Source of the DNA: Variovorax paradoxus
GTDB lineage: Bacteria; Pseudomonadota; Gammaproteobacteria; Burkholderiales; Burkholderiaceae_C
Reading direction: 5' to 3'
DNA: 64,000 nucleotides
NCBI RefSeq assembly: GCF_009755665.1
Contig: NZ_CP046622.1
Span: 4,216,001-4,280,000 of the forward strand
The translations under genes were made by a program, and so were the position numbers. The notes beneath the pieces are model-generated. The model had not been told where the DNA came from. It was given only the letters and a program-made list of their open reading frames with translations, and ran no database searches. Position 1 is the stretch's first letter; each line of letters starts with the position of its first letter. This document shows positions 43,700-51,961 of this stretch, piece after piece.

Positions 43700-44926
43700 A
43701 TGACCGACTACGCCAAGCTCGACGCCTGGATCGACGCCCACTTCGACGAGGAAGTGCAGTTCCTGCAGCAACTGGTGCGCGTGCCCACCGACACCCCGCC
43801 CGGCAACAACGCACCGCACGCCGAGCGCACGGCCGAGCTGCTGAGGGACTTCGGGCTCGACGCCGAGAAGCACGCCGTGCCGGAGCAAGAGGTGAAAGAG
43901 TACGGCCTCGAGTCGATCACCAACCTGATCGTGCGCCGCCCCTACGGCGCCGGCGGCCGCACCGTGGCCCTCAATGCGCACGGCGACGTGGTGCCCCCCG
44001 GCGAAGGCTGGACGTACGACCCGTATGGCGGCGAAATTGCCGACGGCAGCCTCTACGGCCGAGCCGCCGCGGTCAGCAAGAGCGACTTCGCGAGCTTTAC
44101 CTTCGCGCTGCGCGCGCTCGAAGCCGTGGCCAAGCCGACCAAGGGCAGCGTCGAGCTGCACTTCACTTACGACGAAGAGTTCGGCGGCATCCTCGGCCCG
44201 GGCTGGTTGCTCAAGCAGGGGCTCACCAAGCCCGACCTGATGATCGCGGCCGGCTTCAGCTACGAAGTGGTCACCGCCCACAACGGCTGCCTGCAGATGG
44301 AAGTGACGGTGCACGGCAAGATGGCCCATGCGGCCATTCCGACCACCGGCGTCGATGCGCTGCAGGGCGCAGTCAAGATTCTCAACGCGCTGTATGCGCA
44401 GAACACGCTCTACCAGCAGGTGACATCGAAGGTCGAGGGCATCACGCACCCGTACCTCAACGTGGGCCGCATCGAAGGCGGCACCAACACCAACGTGGTT
44501 CCGGGCAAAGTGGTGTTCAAGCTCGACCGCCGCATGATCCCCGAAGAGAACCCGGTCGAGGTCGAAGCGACGATCCGCAAGGTGATTGCGGATGCTGCCG
44601 CGGAGAGCACCGGCATCACGGTCGAGATCAAGCGCCTGCTGCTGGCCAATTCGATGAAGCCGCTCGCGGGCAACAAGCCGCTGGTCGATGCGATCCAGAA
44701 GCATGGCCAGGACGTGTTCGGCGAGCCGATCAAGGCCATGGGCACGCCCCTTTACACCGACGTGCGCCTTTATGGCGAGGCAGGCATTCCGGGCGTGATC
44801 TACGGCGCCGGCCCGCGCACGGTGCTCGAATCGCATGCCAAGCGCAGCGACGAACGCGTGGTGCTCGAAGACCTGCGCCGCGCCACCAAGGTGATTGCGC
44901 GCACGCTGAGCGACCTGCTGGCCTGA
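43700..44926 (+). CDS. M20 family metallohydrolase, possibly in ureide catabolism
   Basis: 408 residues, 11 bp after the UraD-AllC gene. It has NAHGDVVPPGEGWTYDPYGG near residue 95, FTYDEEFGGILGPGWLL near 155 and GGTNTNVVPGKVVFKLDRRM near 265, the zinc and catalytic motifs of ArgE/DapE-like M20 hydrolases. The usual GRGAxDMKG is replaced by GRAAAVSKSD. Its place at the end of the GntR-puuE-uraD/allC operon points to the last amide or urea release, for example on ureidoglycolate or a ureido acid, but the sequence alone does not show it. Confidence 0.85.
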   Translation: MTDYAKLDAWIDAHFDEEVQFLQQLVRVPTDTPPGNNAPHAERTAELLRDFGLDAEKHAVPEQEVKEYGLESITNLIVRRPYGAGGRTVALNAHGDVVPPGEGWTYDPYGGEIADGSLYGRAAAVSKSDFASFTFALRALEAVAKPTKGSVELHFTYDEEFGGILGPGWLLKQGLTKPDLMIAAGFSYEVVTAHNGCLQMEVTVHGKMAHAAIPTTGVDALQGAVKILNALYAQNTLYQQVTSKVEGITHPYLNVGRIEGGTNTNVVPGKVVFKLDRRMIPEENPVEVEATIRKVIADAAAESTGITVEIKRLLLANSMKPLAGNKPLVDAIQKHGQDVFGEPIKAMGTPLYTDVRLYGEAGIPGVIYGAGPRTVLESHAKRSDERVVLEDLRRATKVIARTLSDLLA

Positions 44927-45018
44927 GCCTCCGAGCGGAGCCACCTGCCTGCGTTGCGGCCGTCCGACGCAGCGCATCAGCGGCCACCTACACCCGCCGG
45001 CACGCACCGGCGCGCAGC

Positions 45019-45942
45019 ATGGGGCGCATGACCGAACGCAGTTCCTCCACGTCGCTGCTGCCCGCCGATGCCCATGCGGTCTCGCACCGCTTCGTCGAGG
45101 TCGACGGGATGCAGATCTTCTACCGGGAAGCCGGCCCGCGCGACGCGCCGGTGCTGCTGCTTCCGCACGGCTATCCGTGTTCGTCGTTCCAGTACCGCCG
45201 GCTCATGCCGGCGCTGGCCGACAAGTGGCGGCTGGTGGCGCCGGACTATCCCGGCTTTGGCCTGAGCGGCACACCGCCGGCCGATGCCTTCGGCTTCGAC
45301 TTCGACGCCTATGCGGGCTTTCTCGAGGCCTTCTGCGACAAACTGGAGATCGGCAGGTACGGCCTGTACCTGCACGACTACGGCTCGCAGATCGGCCTGC
45401 GCCTGGCGATTCGCCACCCCGAGCGCGTGGCTGCGCTCATCATCCAGAACGGCGACATCTACGAAGACACGCTTGGCCCCAAGTACAAGGCCATCCAGGA
45501 GTTCTGGCGCGATCCGTCGGCGAAGAACCGCGCGGTGCTCGAAGAAGCGGTGAGCGAAGAAGGCTTTCGCGCCGAGTTCGTCGGCGAGGTGTCCGAAGCC
45601 CAAGCTGCGCAGATTCCGCCCGACCTGTGGAAGCTGCATTGGCCGCTGATGAACACGCCGCCGCGCCGCGAGCTTGCGCGCAAGCTGATGGAAGGCCTGA
45701 AGCAGAACCTCGAGTGGTTTCCGCGCTACCAGGCCTATCTGCGCGAGCACGAGCCACCCGCGCTCATCGTGTGGGGGCCGAACGACGGCTACATGCCCGA
45801 GGCTTCCGCGCGTGCCTACCTGCGCGACATTCCGAAAGCCGAGCTGGTGCTGACGGACGGCGGGCACTGGCTGCTCGAGACGCACCTCGAGCAGGTGGTT
45901 CCGGTCATCCGGCGGTTCCTGTCCTCCGCCCTTTCGCGCTGA
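45019..45942 (+). CDS. Alpha/beta hydrolase, haloalkane dehalogenase/epoxide hydrolase-like
   Basis: 307 residues. It has the oxyanion HG motif LLLPHGYPCSSFQYR near residue 50, the nucleophile elbow LYLHDYGSQIGLRLA with Asp as likely nucleophile near residue 118, and the terminal His in TDGGHWLLETHLEQV. An Asp nucleophile is typical of haloalkane dehalogenases and epoxide hydrolases. The natural substrate is unknown. Its last 38 bp overlap the end of the convergent aminotransferase gene. Start at 45019 or an in-frame ATG at 45028. Confidence 0.85.
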   Translation: MGRMTERSSSTSLLPADAHAVSHRFVEVDGMQIFYREAGPRDAPVLLLPHGYPCSSFQYRRLMPALADKWRLVAPDYPGFGLSGTPPADAFGFDFDAYAGFLEAFCDKLEIGRYGLYLHDYGSQIGLRLAIRHPERVAALIIQNGDIYEDTLGPKYKAIQEFWRDPSAKNRAVLEEAVSEEGFRAEFVGEVSEAQAAQIPPDLWKLHWPLMNTPPRRELARKLMEGLKQNLEWFPRYQAYLREHEPPALIVWGPNDGYMPEASARAYLRDIPKAELVLTDGGHWLLETHLEQVVPVIRRFLSSALSR

Positions 45943-47221
45943 GGGCAATCTCCTGCGTCACATGGAGAAACTTCTCCATGTCGGCCAGCGAATTGCAATG
46001 CAGCGGTGAGACACGCACCGTGCCTTCGAGCCCGAACGAGTCGAGCATGCGCTTGGAGTAGATGCTGCTTGCCACGCGCTCGTACACCGTCACGCCGCGC
46101 CTGCCGTACTCGACCACGGCCTGCGTGCAGTCCAGGTGTTCGAAGCCGATGCCGATGATGAGGTCGCGCTTCGTCAGATCGGGATGATCGAGGAAGACCT
46201 TCACCCCTTCGATGTGGCGCAGGCCCGTGGCCTCGCCGCTGCCGTCGAGCAGCGCCGCGAGCAGCGCCCGCTCGTGCAACTCGATGTGCGCGATGCCGGC
46301 TTCGAATAGCGCCCGCCGCTCGGTGGCATCCGAAAAGTGGCCGCCGAGCCAGCATACGTAGTCGACGATTTCGGTGACCACCGCAAACTGCCACGGGGCC
46401 GAACTGCCCAGGTCCCAGAAGTCGGGCTTCTTGCCCGCGAGCTTGTGGTGCGGCAGCAGCGCCGCGCGGTCGGACACCCATGACAGGCCCGAGCCCCGGC
46501 AACCGAAGAACTTGTAGGGCGCCATGTTGATGCCGTCCACCGGCGTCTTCTGCAGGTCGATGAGCCCGTGCGGCGCATGCTGCACGGCGTCCACCACGAT
46601 GTAGAGATCGGGCTTGATCTCCCTCGCACGCCGCACGATCTGCTCCAGTTCCAGCTTGGCGCCGGAGATGTTCGATGCGTAGATGACGTTGAGCAGGCAG
46701 GTTTCCTTGTCCACCAGCTGCACGATCTCGTCCGCGTCGACTCCACCGGTCTTGGGGTTGCTCCGGGCCACCCGCAGCTCGCGGCCCGCCCTCTGGGCGT
46801 AGAGGCTCATCGCGTCGAACGACGAGGGATGCTCGAGCACGGTGGTGACCATGTTCGTGCCCGGCACGTTCTCGGCCACCGCCCGCACCATGTCGAACAT
46901 GGCGCCCGACGCGGTCAACGACGCATACACGCTGCCGCCGCGCGCGTTGAAGATGGTGCGCAGGTCGTCCGTGCCTCGGGCCTGAATCTGCTGCAGCTCG
47001 ACAGCGGCAGCGTGAATGCGCTCCGCGTTGTCGGGAATCGCATCGACTTGCGCGAACCGCTCCACCGCCGCCTTCAGCCGGAACGAGCCGCCCGCGTTGT
47101 CGAAGTAGAGCCGCTCGCGACCGTGGTGGTCGTGGTCGACATTGAGAAAGCGCTGCTTCACCGCGCGCATGAGCGCATCGGGAAACGCCAGCCCGTTGGC
47201 ATGGTGTGTGGTGGCCGGCAT
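45905..47221 (-). CDS. Class V aminotransferase/cysteine-desulfurase-like PLP enzyme
   Basis: 438 residues from the ATG at 47221. It shows ERLYFDNAGGSFRLKAAVER near residue 36, VVDAVQHAPHGLIDLQ with the PLP-binding Asp near 205, and the Schiff-base Lys in MAPYKFFGCRGSGLSWV near 232. This is the SufS/kynureninase fold; the donor is not evident. It starts two bases after the stop of the upstream periplasmic binding protein gene, so the pair may use one amino acid substrate. It is not a clear ureidoglycine aminotransferase. Confidence 0.85.
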   Translation of the reverse strand: MPATTHHANGLAFPDALMRAVKQRFLNVDHDHHGRERLYFDNAGGSFRLKAAVERFAQVDAIPDNAERIHAAAVELQQIQARGTDDLRTIFNARGGSVYASLTASGAMFDMVRAVAENVPGTNMVTTVLEHPSSFDAMSLYAQRAGRELRVARSNPKTGGVDADEIVQLVDKETCLLNVIYASNISGAKLELEQIVRRAREIKPDLYIVVDAVQHAPHGLIDLQKTPVDGINMAPYKFFGCRGSGLSWVSDRAALLPHHKLAGKKPDFWDLGSSAPWQFAVVTEIVDYVCWLGGHFSDATERRALFEAGIAHIELHERALLAALLDGSGEATGLRHIEGVKVFLDHPDLTKRDLIIGIGFEHLDCTQAVVEYGRRGVTVYERVASSIYSKRMLDSFGLEGTVRVSPLHCNSLADMEKFLHVTQEIALSAKGRRTGTAG

Positions 47222-47223
47222 CC

Positions 47224-48117
47224 TCAAACGCCCTTGTTGTTCGGGTTCTTGTAGGCCTCGCGCACGGCGTCGGACATCGGGAAATTGAGGTTCACGTTGC
47301 GCGGCGGAATGGGCGACATGAACCACTTGGCGTAGAGCTTGTCGATGGCGCCGGACTTCATCATCTCGGCCACCGTCTGGTCGACGATGGCCTTGAACTC
47401 GGGGTCGTCCTTGCGCATCATGATGCCGTAGGGTTCTTGCCGCAGCACGTCCTTCAGCAGCTTGTAGTCGGAGGCATTGGGCTGGTTGGCAATCAGGCCG
47501 GCCAGCTGCACGTCGTCGAGCACGTAGGCCACGGCGCGGTCGCTCGCCAGCAGCAGGAAGGCATCGGCCGTGTCCTTGCCCGCGATCTCCTGCACCTCGA
47601 TGTTCTCGGTCTTGCGGAAGCCGCGCAGCAACTGCATCGAGGTGCTGCCGGCCACCGTGGCCACGGTCTTGCCCTGCAGGTCGGCAATCGAGTTGATGCC
47701 CGAGTTCTTCTTGACCGCGGCGGTGATGTTGGTGACGAAATGGCTCGGCGCAAAGTCGACCTGCTGCTGGCGCTGCACGGTGTTGGTGGTGGTCGCGCAG
47801 TCCAGGTCGACGGTGCCGTTCTGCACCAGCGGAATGCGGTTGGTGGAGTTGAGCAGCGTGTAGCGCACCTCGATCTTCTGCATGCCCAGCTTGGCCTTGA
47901 TGGCGTCGACCACCTTCAGGCAGATCTCGTTGGTGAAGCCGATGGGCGCACTCTCTGCACCCGTCTTGTAGGAGAACGGAATCTGCGTGTCCCGGCTGCC
48001 GATCTGCACGGTGCCGCTTTCCTTGATCTTGCGCAGCGTCGGGCTTTCTTGCGCCGCCGCGGCACCGCAGGCCAGCGCGATGCCGGCGCCAAGCACGAGG
48101 GACAGTTTGAAGTTCAT
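47224..48117 (-). CDS. Polar amino-acid ABC transporter substrate-binding protein
   Basis: 297 residues. A signal MNFKLSLVLGAGIALACGAA ends near AAAQES. The mature part has TLRKIKESGTVQIGSRDTQI, PFSYKTGAESAPIGFTNEIC and VQNGTVDLDCATTTNT, the SBP_bac_3 pattern of glutamate/aspartate-binding proteins. No permease or ATPase gene is next to it. The downstream gene is the class V aminotransferase (two bases), and LysR is divergent. Confidence 0.92.
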   Translation of the reverse strand: MNFKLSLVLGAGIALACGAAAAQESPTLRKIKESGTVQIGSRDTQIPFSYKTGAESAPIGFTNEICLKVVDAIKAKLGMQKIEVRYTLLNSTNRIPLVQNGTVDLDCATTTNTVQRQQQVDFAPSHFVTNITAAVKKNSGINSIADLQGKTVATVAGSTSMQLLRGFRKTENIEVQEIAGKDTADAFLLLASDRAVAYVLDDVQLAGLIANQPNASDYKLLKDVLRQEPYGIMMRKDDPEFKAIVDQTVAEMMKSGAIDKLYAKWFMSPIPPRNVNLNFPMSDAVREAYKNPNNKGV

Positions 48118-48262
48118 GGAATGTTCCTTTGAAGATGAAGCAGGAAGTACACGGGGCAGCACGGTGCGAATCTTCGGCTTGGCTTCAAATTTCCAAAAGC
48201 GATTTTTTGTGATCGAATTACATGAATAAAAGTATTCAGTTCAGGAGCCGCGACGCACCGTG

Positions 48263-49207
48263 ATGACCTTCAAGCAACTCGAGGCTCTGTACTGGATCGC
48301 CAGGCTCGGCGGCTTTGCGCAGGCGGCCAACCAGCTTCACACCTCGCAATCGGCCGTGTCCAAGCGGGTGCATGAACTCGAGCTCCTGTTCGACACCGAG
48401 CTTTTCGACCGAACCCAGCGCACCGCGCGGCTGACCGAAAAAGGCGAAGAGATGTTCGTGCTTGCGGCCCGGCTTCTCGAGCAGCGCGATGCCGCCGTCG
48501 AGCAGTTCAGCAAGCCGGGCGTGGTGGAGCGGCGGCTGCGCATCGGCGTGACTGAGCTCACCGCAATGACGTGGCTGCCCCGGCTCGTGGGGCTGATCCA
48601 GCGGCACTATCCCAAGGTCATTCTCGAACCCGACGTGGACGACAGCCTGCAACTGCGCGACAAGCTGCTGGCCGACGAACTCGACCTGGTGATCGTGCCC
48701 GACACCTTCGCCGATTCGCGCATGCAGAGCAAGGCCATCGGCAAGGTGCAAAGCGCCTGGATGTGCAAGCCGGGCGTGGTGGCCGCCGCCGGCACGGTGC
48801 GGCTGCACGAGCTCGCCCGGCACCGCATGCTGGTGCAAGGCAGCAGCTCGGGCACGGGGCGCGCCTACGACGCCTGGATGAAGGACCAGGGCGTGCAACC
48901 GTCGGACACCATCGTGGTGAGCAACCTGGTGGCGCTGACCGGGCTCACGGTGTCGGGCCTGGGCGTGAGCTACCTTCCGCGCCAGTGCCTTGACCCGCTG
49001 GTTTCGGCCGGCATGCTCACTGTGATCGACGTGGCGCCCGCCCTGCCCGCGGTGCATTACGTGGCCATGCACAAGGGCGAGCACCGCAGCGCGCTCACCT
49101 CGTCGATCGTGATGCTGGCGCAGGCGTGCTGCGACTTCACGCGCATGTTCCAGGCGCAAGCCGATGAAGAACACGACAAAAGGCGCGAGGAGGAACGCAA
49201 GCCCTGA
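48263..49207 (+). CDS. LysR family transcriptional regulator
   Basis: 314 residues from the ATG at 48263; a GTG directly before it at 48260 is equally possible, with GGAG at 48243. The HTH is FKQLEALYWIARLGGFAQAA then SQSAVSKRVHELELLFDTEL. The effector domain has LRIGVTELTAMTWLPRLVGL and LTVSGLGVSYLPRQCLDP. It is divergent from the amino-acid binding protein gene and probably controls it and the aminotransferase. Confidence 0.9.
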   Translation: MTFKQLEALYWIARLGGFAQAANQLHTSQSAVSKRVHELELLFDTELFDRTQRTARLTEKGEEMFVLAARLLEQRDAAVEQFSKPGVVERRLRIGVTELTAMTWLPRLVGLIQRHYPKVILEPDVDDSLQLRDKLLADELDLVIVPDTFADSRMQSKAIGKVQSAWMCKPGVVAAAGTVRLHELARHRMLVQGSSSGTGRAYDAWMKDQGVQPSDTIVVSNLVALTGLTVSGLGVSYLPRQCLDPLVSAGMLTVIDVAPALPAVHYVAMHKGEHRSALTSSIVMLAQACCDFTRMFQAQADEEHDKRREEERKP

Positions 49208-49235
49208 GCAAGGTGGCTGGTGCACACTTGGGCCC

Positions 49236-49706
49236 ATGAAACGCCGCAAGCAAACCTCGTCCACGCCGTTCATCCGCGTCGGGCCCAGCGGAGTGCATGG
49301 GCTCGGCGCCTTTGCAACGCGCGACTTGCCCGCCTATGCGTTCCTCGGGCTCTACGAAGGCCGGCGCTACACGCAGCAGGAAATCGCCGCCGGCGCGTGG
49401 AACGACCAGCTCACCTACCTGTTCACCCTCTCCAACCACGAGACCATCGACGGCGGCAAGGGCGGCAACGGCACGCGCCACCTCAACCATGCCTGCGATC
49501 CAAATTGCGAGGCGGTCGAGGAGTACGACGACGCGGGCGAACTGGTGCTGAAGTTCCAGACCATCGTGCCGGTGGATGCGGGCGACGAGTTGTTCATCGA
49601 CTATTCCCTCACCGCCGACGATGGTTCGCCGGCCTCCAAATACCCTTGCCATTGCGGCTCGCCCAACTGCCGCGGAACCATGCTGGCGCCGGTCGAGGCG
49701 GACTGA
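49236..49706 (+). CDS. SET-domain protein-lysine methyltransferase-like protein
   Basis: 156 residues. The SET core is complete: PSGVHGLGAFATRDLPAYAF near residue 17, HLNHACDPNCEAVEEYDDAG near 85 (the NHxCxPN motif) and VDAGDELFIDYSL near 120. A post-SET zinc motif follows, YPCHCGSPNCRGTM. The family transfers methyl from S-adenosylmethionine to lysine; bacterial examples act on ribosomal or nucleoid proteins, or on host proteins, and the target here is unknown. Preceded by a LysR gene. Confidence 0.9.
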   Translation: MKRRKQTSSTPFIRVGPSGVHGLGAFATRDLPAYAFLGLYEGRRYTQQEIAAGAWNDQLTYLFTLSNHETIDGGKGGNGTRHLNHACDPNCEAVEEYDDAGELVLKFQTIVPVDAGDELFIDYSLTADDGSPASKYPCHCGSPNCRGTMLAPVEAD

Positions 49707-49727
49707 CCGCCCGGCCGCCGACGGTAC

Positions 49728-51005
49728 TCAGCGCACCAGATCCTGGAAGCGGTAGTACGCGCCGACGATCGGAAGAAACCAGGGCGTGCCGAAATGCCCG
49801 GGAATCGCGGGCCAGTCGAAATCGCGCCACGGGTTGAGGTCGGCGCGGCCATCCAGCACCTCCGCCATGATCGCGCCCATGTAGGTCGACATGTGGGTTC
49901 CGTGCCCGCTGTAGCCCATGGAATAGAAAAGCCCGTTGCGCTCTCCGGCGCGCGGCAGGCGGTCGCGTGTCATGTCGACCATGCCGCCCCAGCAGTAGTC
50001 GATACGGGTGTCTCTCAACTCGGGAAAGACCTGCACGAGCGATCGCTGCAGGATGGCACCGCTCTTCACGTCCGACTTGGGATTGGTCGCCGCAAAACGC
50101 GCGCGGCCACCGAAGAGCAGGCGGTTGTCCGGCGTCACGCGAAAGTAATTGACGAAGTTCTTCGTGTCCGTCGTCATGCGGCGCCGCGGCGTCAGCCGGT
50201 CGAGCACTTCGACCGGGAGCGGCTCCGTGACGATGATGAATGCACCCACCGGCACGATGCGACGTCGGAACCACGCGAGTGGCCCCACGGCCGATGTGCC
50301 GGTCGCGAGCAGCACCTGCCTGGCGCGGATGCTGCCGCCGGGCGTTTCGACCTGATGCACCGAACCGGCCTGGCGCTTGAGGCCGACGACGGGCGCGTTC
50401 TCGTAGATGCGCACGCCGCGCTTCGCGGCCGCCACGGCAAGGCCATGGCCGTAGCGCCCCACGTGCATGCCCGCGCTCTTGCCGAAGACCATGCCGCCGA
50501 AATATTGGTCCGACCCGATCTCGCTGCGCAGTTCGGCCCGCGTCACCATGTGGGTGTCCGGATCGCATTCCTTCGCCATCAGCGCCTGCGAGCGGGCCAG
50601 CTTGTCGTAGTGCTCCGGCTTGGCAGCGAGCTTGAGCTTGCCGACGCGCTTGAAGTCGCAGTCGATGCCCTCCTCCGCGATCAGCGACTCCACCTTGCAC
50701 ACGCCCGCGTCGAAAGCGCGATAGAGCATATTGGCCCGCTCGCGCCCGAGCTTGCCCGACATCGCAACGTAGTCTTGCGCGAAGCCGTTGTTGCACATGC
50801 CGCCATTGCGGCCCGAGGCGGCACTGCCCACATTCCCCGCATCGAACACCGCAACGCTTGCCCCCTTCTTCGCCAGTGCAATGGCCGCGGACAACCCGGT
50901 GAAGCCCGCACCGACCACCGCCACATCGACATCGCCGCTGGGCGCCTCGGCCTGGCCGCCGGTAAACCTGGGCGCGGTATCGAGCCAGTAGGGCATCAGC
51001 TTCAT
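49728..51005 (-). CDS. FAD-dependent amine/amino-acid oxidoreductase (DAO family)
   Basis: 425 residues. The N-terminal dinucleotide motif is VDVAVVGAGFTGLSAAIALA near residue 26, followed by GNVGSAASGRNGGMCNNGFA. The C-terminal part has LFYSMGYSGHGTHMSTYMGA. It resembles gamma-glutamylputrescine oxidase/DadA-like deaminating oxidoreductases. Last gene of a five-gene minus operon (cupin, ALDH, FAD, GNAT, FAD). It may oxidise an amine to an aldehyde, which the ALDH would take further. Confidence 0.88.
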   Translation of the reverse strand: MKLMPYWLDTAPRFTGGQAEAPSGDVDVAVVGAGFTGLSAAIALAKKGASVAVFDAGNVGSAASGRNGGMCNNGFAQDYVAMSGKLGRERANMLYRAFDAGVCKVESLIAEEGIDCDFKRVGKLKLAAKPEHYDKLARSQALMAKECDPDTHMVTRAELRSEIGSDQYFGGMVFGKSAGMHVGRYGHGLAVAAAKRGVRIYENAPVVGLKRQAGSVHQVETPGGSIRARQVLLATGTSAVGPLAWFRRRIVPVGAFIIVTEPLPVEVLDRLTPRRRMTTDTKNFVNYFRVTPDNRLLFGGRARFAATNPKSDVKSGAILQRSLVQVFPELRDTRIDYCWGGMVDMTRDRLPRAGERNGLFYSMGYSGHGTHMSTYMGAIMAEVLDGRADLNPWRDFDWPAIPGHFGTPWFLPIVGAYYRFQDLVR

Positions 51006-51056
51006 AAGTGGATTTCCATCATGTCAGGGGACGCTTGGGCGTGAGGAGTCGCGGGG

Positions 51057-51953
51057 TCAGCCGAATGACTGGTTGGAAAGGGCGAACAGGCGCGGGTGCG
51101 CATCCAATCCGGCACCTGTAGCTGCATCGGCATCGGCATCGGCATCGGCATCGACGGTCCGAGGCTGGACGTCGCGCACCATCGGCACTGCATGGCCGAC
51201 GCAGGGCAGGCCCATCTGGGCGAGCCATGGAGACAGGCCACTGCGATCCGTCACGTCGATGCGTAGGAACCGGCCACGAAAGCGGCCGGCGAGCGCGGTG
51301 ACGAGATCCCGTGCATCGGCCGCGCTGTTTGCGCCCGATGCGGCCACCGGGCCGATCACCACGCCGTGCCCGAATTCCCTTGCCGAGGCGTAGGCCGACA
51401 CACCGGCACCGCGATCGACGACCATCGCCGTTCCGGCCGCCAACAATGCATCGAGCAATGCCGTGCGGTCCATCCCGGTGGCGACCCGATCCAGCCGTCG
51501 CACGCTCTCACTGTCTGCTGCCTGCATGGGCCGGACATGCGCCGGCGTAACAGCCAGAGCGGCTTCCGGCGGCAGTACCGCCTGGTGCTGGAACACCTGC
51601 CCGCGGGCGACGAACCCGAGTTGCGTATAGAGCGGGAGCCCTTCCCGGGTGGAGTTGAGGAACACCGTGCGGTTGCGCGCCTTGTGGAGCAGCCTCTCCA
51701 TCAAGGCGCGCCCCAAGCCGCGCCCCTGCATGGCCGGGTCGACGATGATCATGCCCACCGAGGCATGGGTCTCGCCATAGGGCCACCACATCGCCGTAGC
51801 CACCAGTCGGCCGTCGGCTTCTGCCGCGAAGCCCCTGCCGATACCGAAGGCAAAGCGCCAGTCGGCCTCTCGGTAGGGCCATCCAAGTGCGGCGGATTGC
51901 CGGACAGCATCGGGCAAGTGATCTGCGCGCAGGGCGGTGAGCCGCGGCGTCAT
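51057..51953 (-). CDS. GNAT acetyltransferase with a second GNAT-like domain
   Basis: 298 residues. The N-terminal GNAT domain has VGMIIVDPAMQGRGLGRALM near residue 75, the acetyl-CoA site, and VFLNSTREGLPLYTQLGFVA. The C-terminal half, with MVVDRGAGVSAYASAREFGH, is the second domain of YitI-like proteins. Near the C-terminus, five copies of the hexamer GCATCG (51124-51153, plus strand) encode alternating Asp-Ala. It lies between the two FAD genes in the operon; the acyl acceptor is not known. Confidence 0.85.
   Translation of the reverse strand: MTPRLTALRADHLPDAVRQSAALGWPYREADWRFAFGIGRGFAAEADGRLVATAMWWPYGETHASVGMIIVDPAMQGRGLGRALMERLLHKARNRTVFLNSTREGLPLYTQLGFVARGQVFQHQAVLPPEAALAVTPAHVRPMQAADSESVRRLDRVATGMDRTALLDALLAAGTAMVVDRGAGVSAYASAREFGHGVVIGPVAASGANSAADARDLVTALAGRFRGRFLRIDVTDRSGLSPWLAQMGLPCVGHAVPMVRDVQPRTVDADADADADAATGAGLDAHPRLFALSNQSFG
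51124..51153. repeat. Hexanucleotide tandem repeat (GCATCG)5
   Basis: Five perfect head-to-tail copies within the GNAT gene. Slippage would add or remove Asp-Ala pairs without a frameshift. Confidence 0.9.
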
Positions 51954-51961
51954 GGCTGTCT

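Noticed and set aside
45905..47221. Class V aminotransferase as ureidoglycine:glyoxylate aminotransferase of the ureide pathway
   Set aside because: The motif order is nearer to the cysteine-desulfurase-like branch and the gene is coupled to an amino-acid binding protein, not to the ureide operon.
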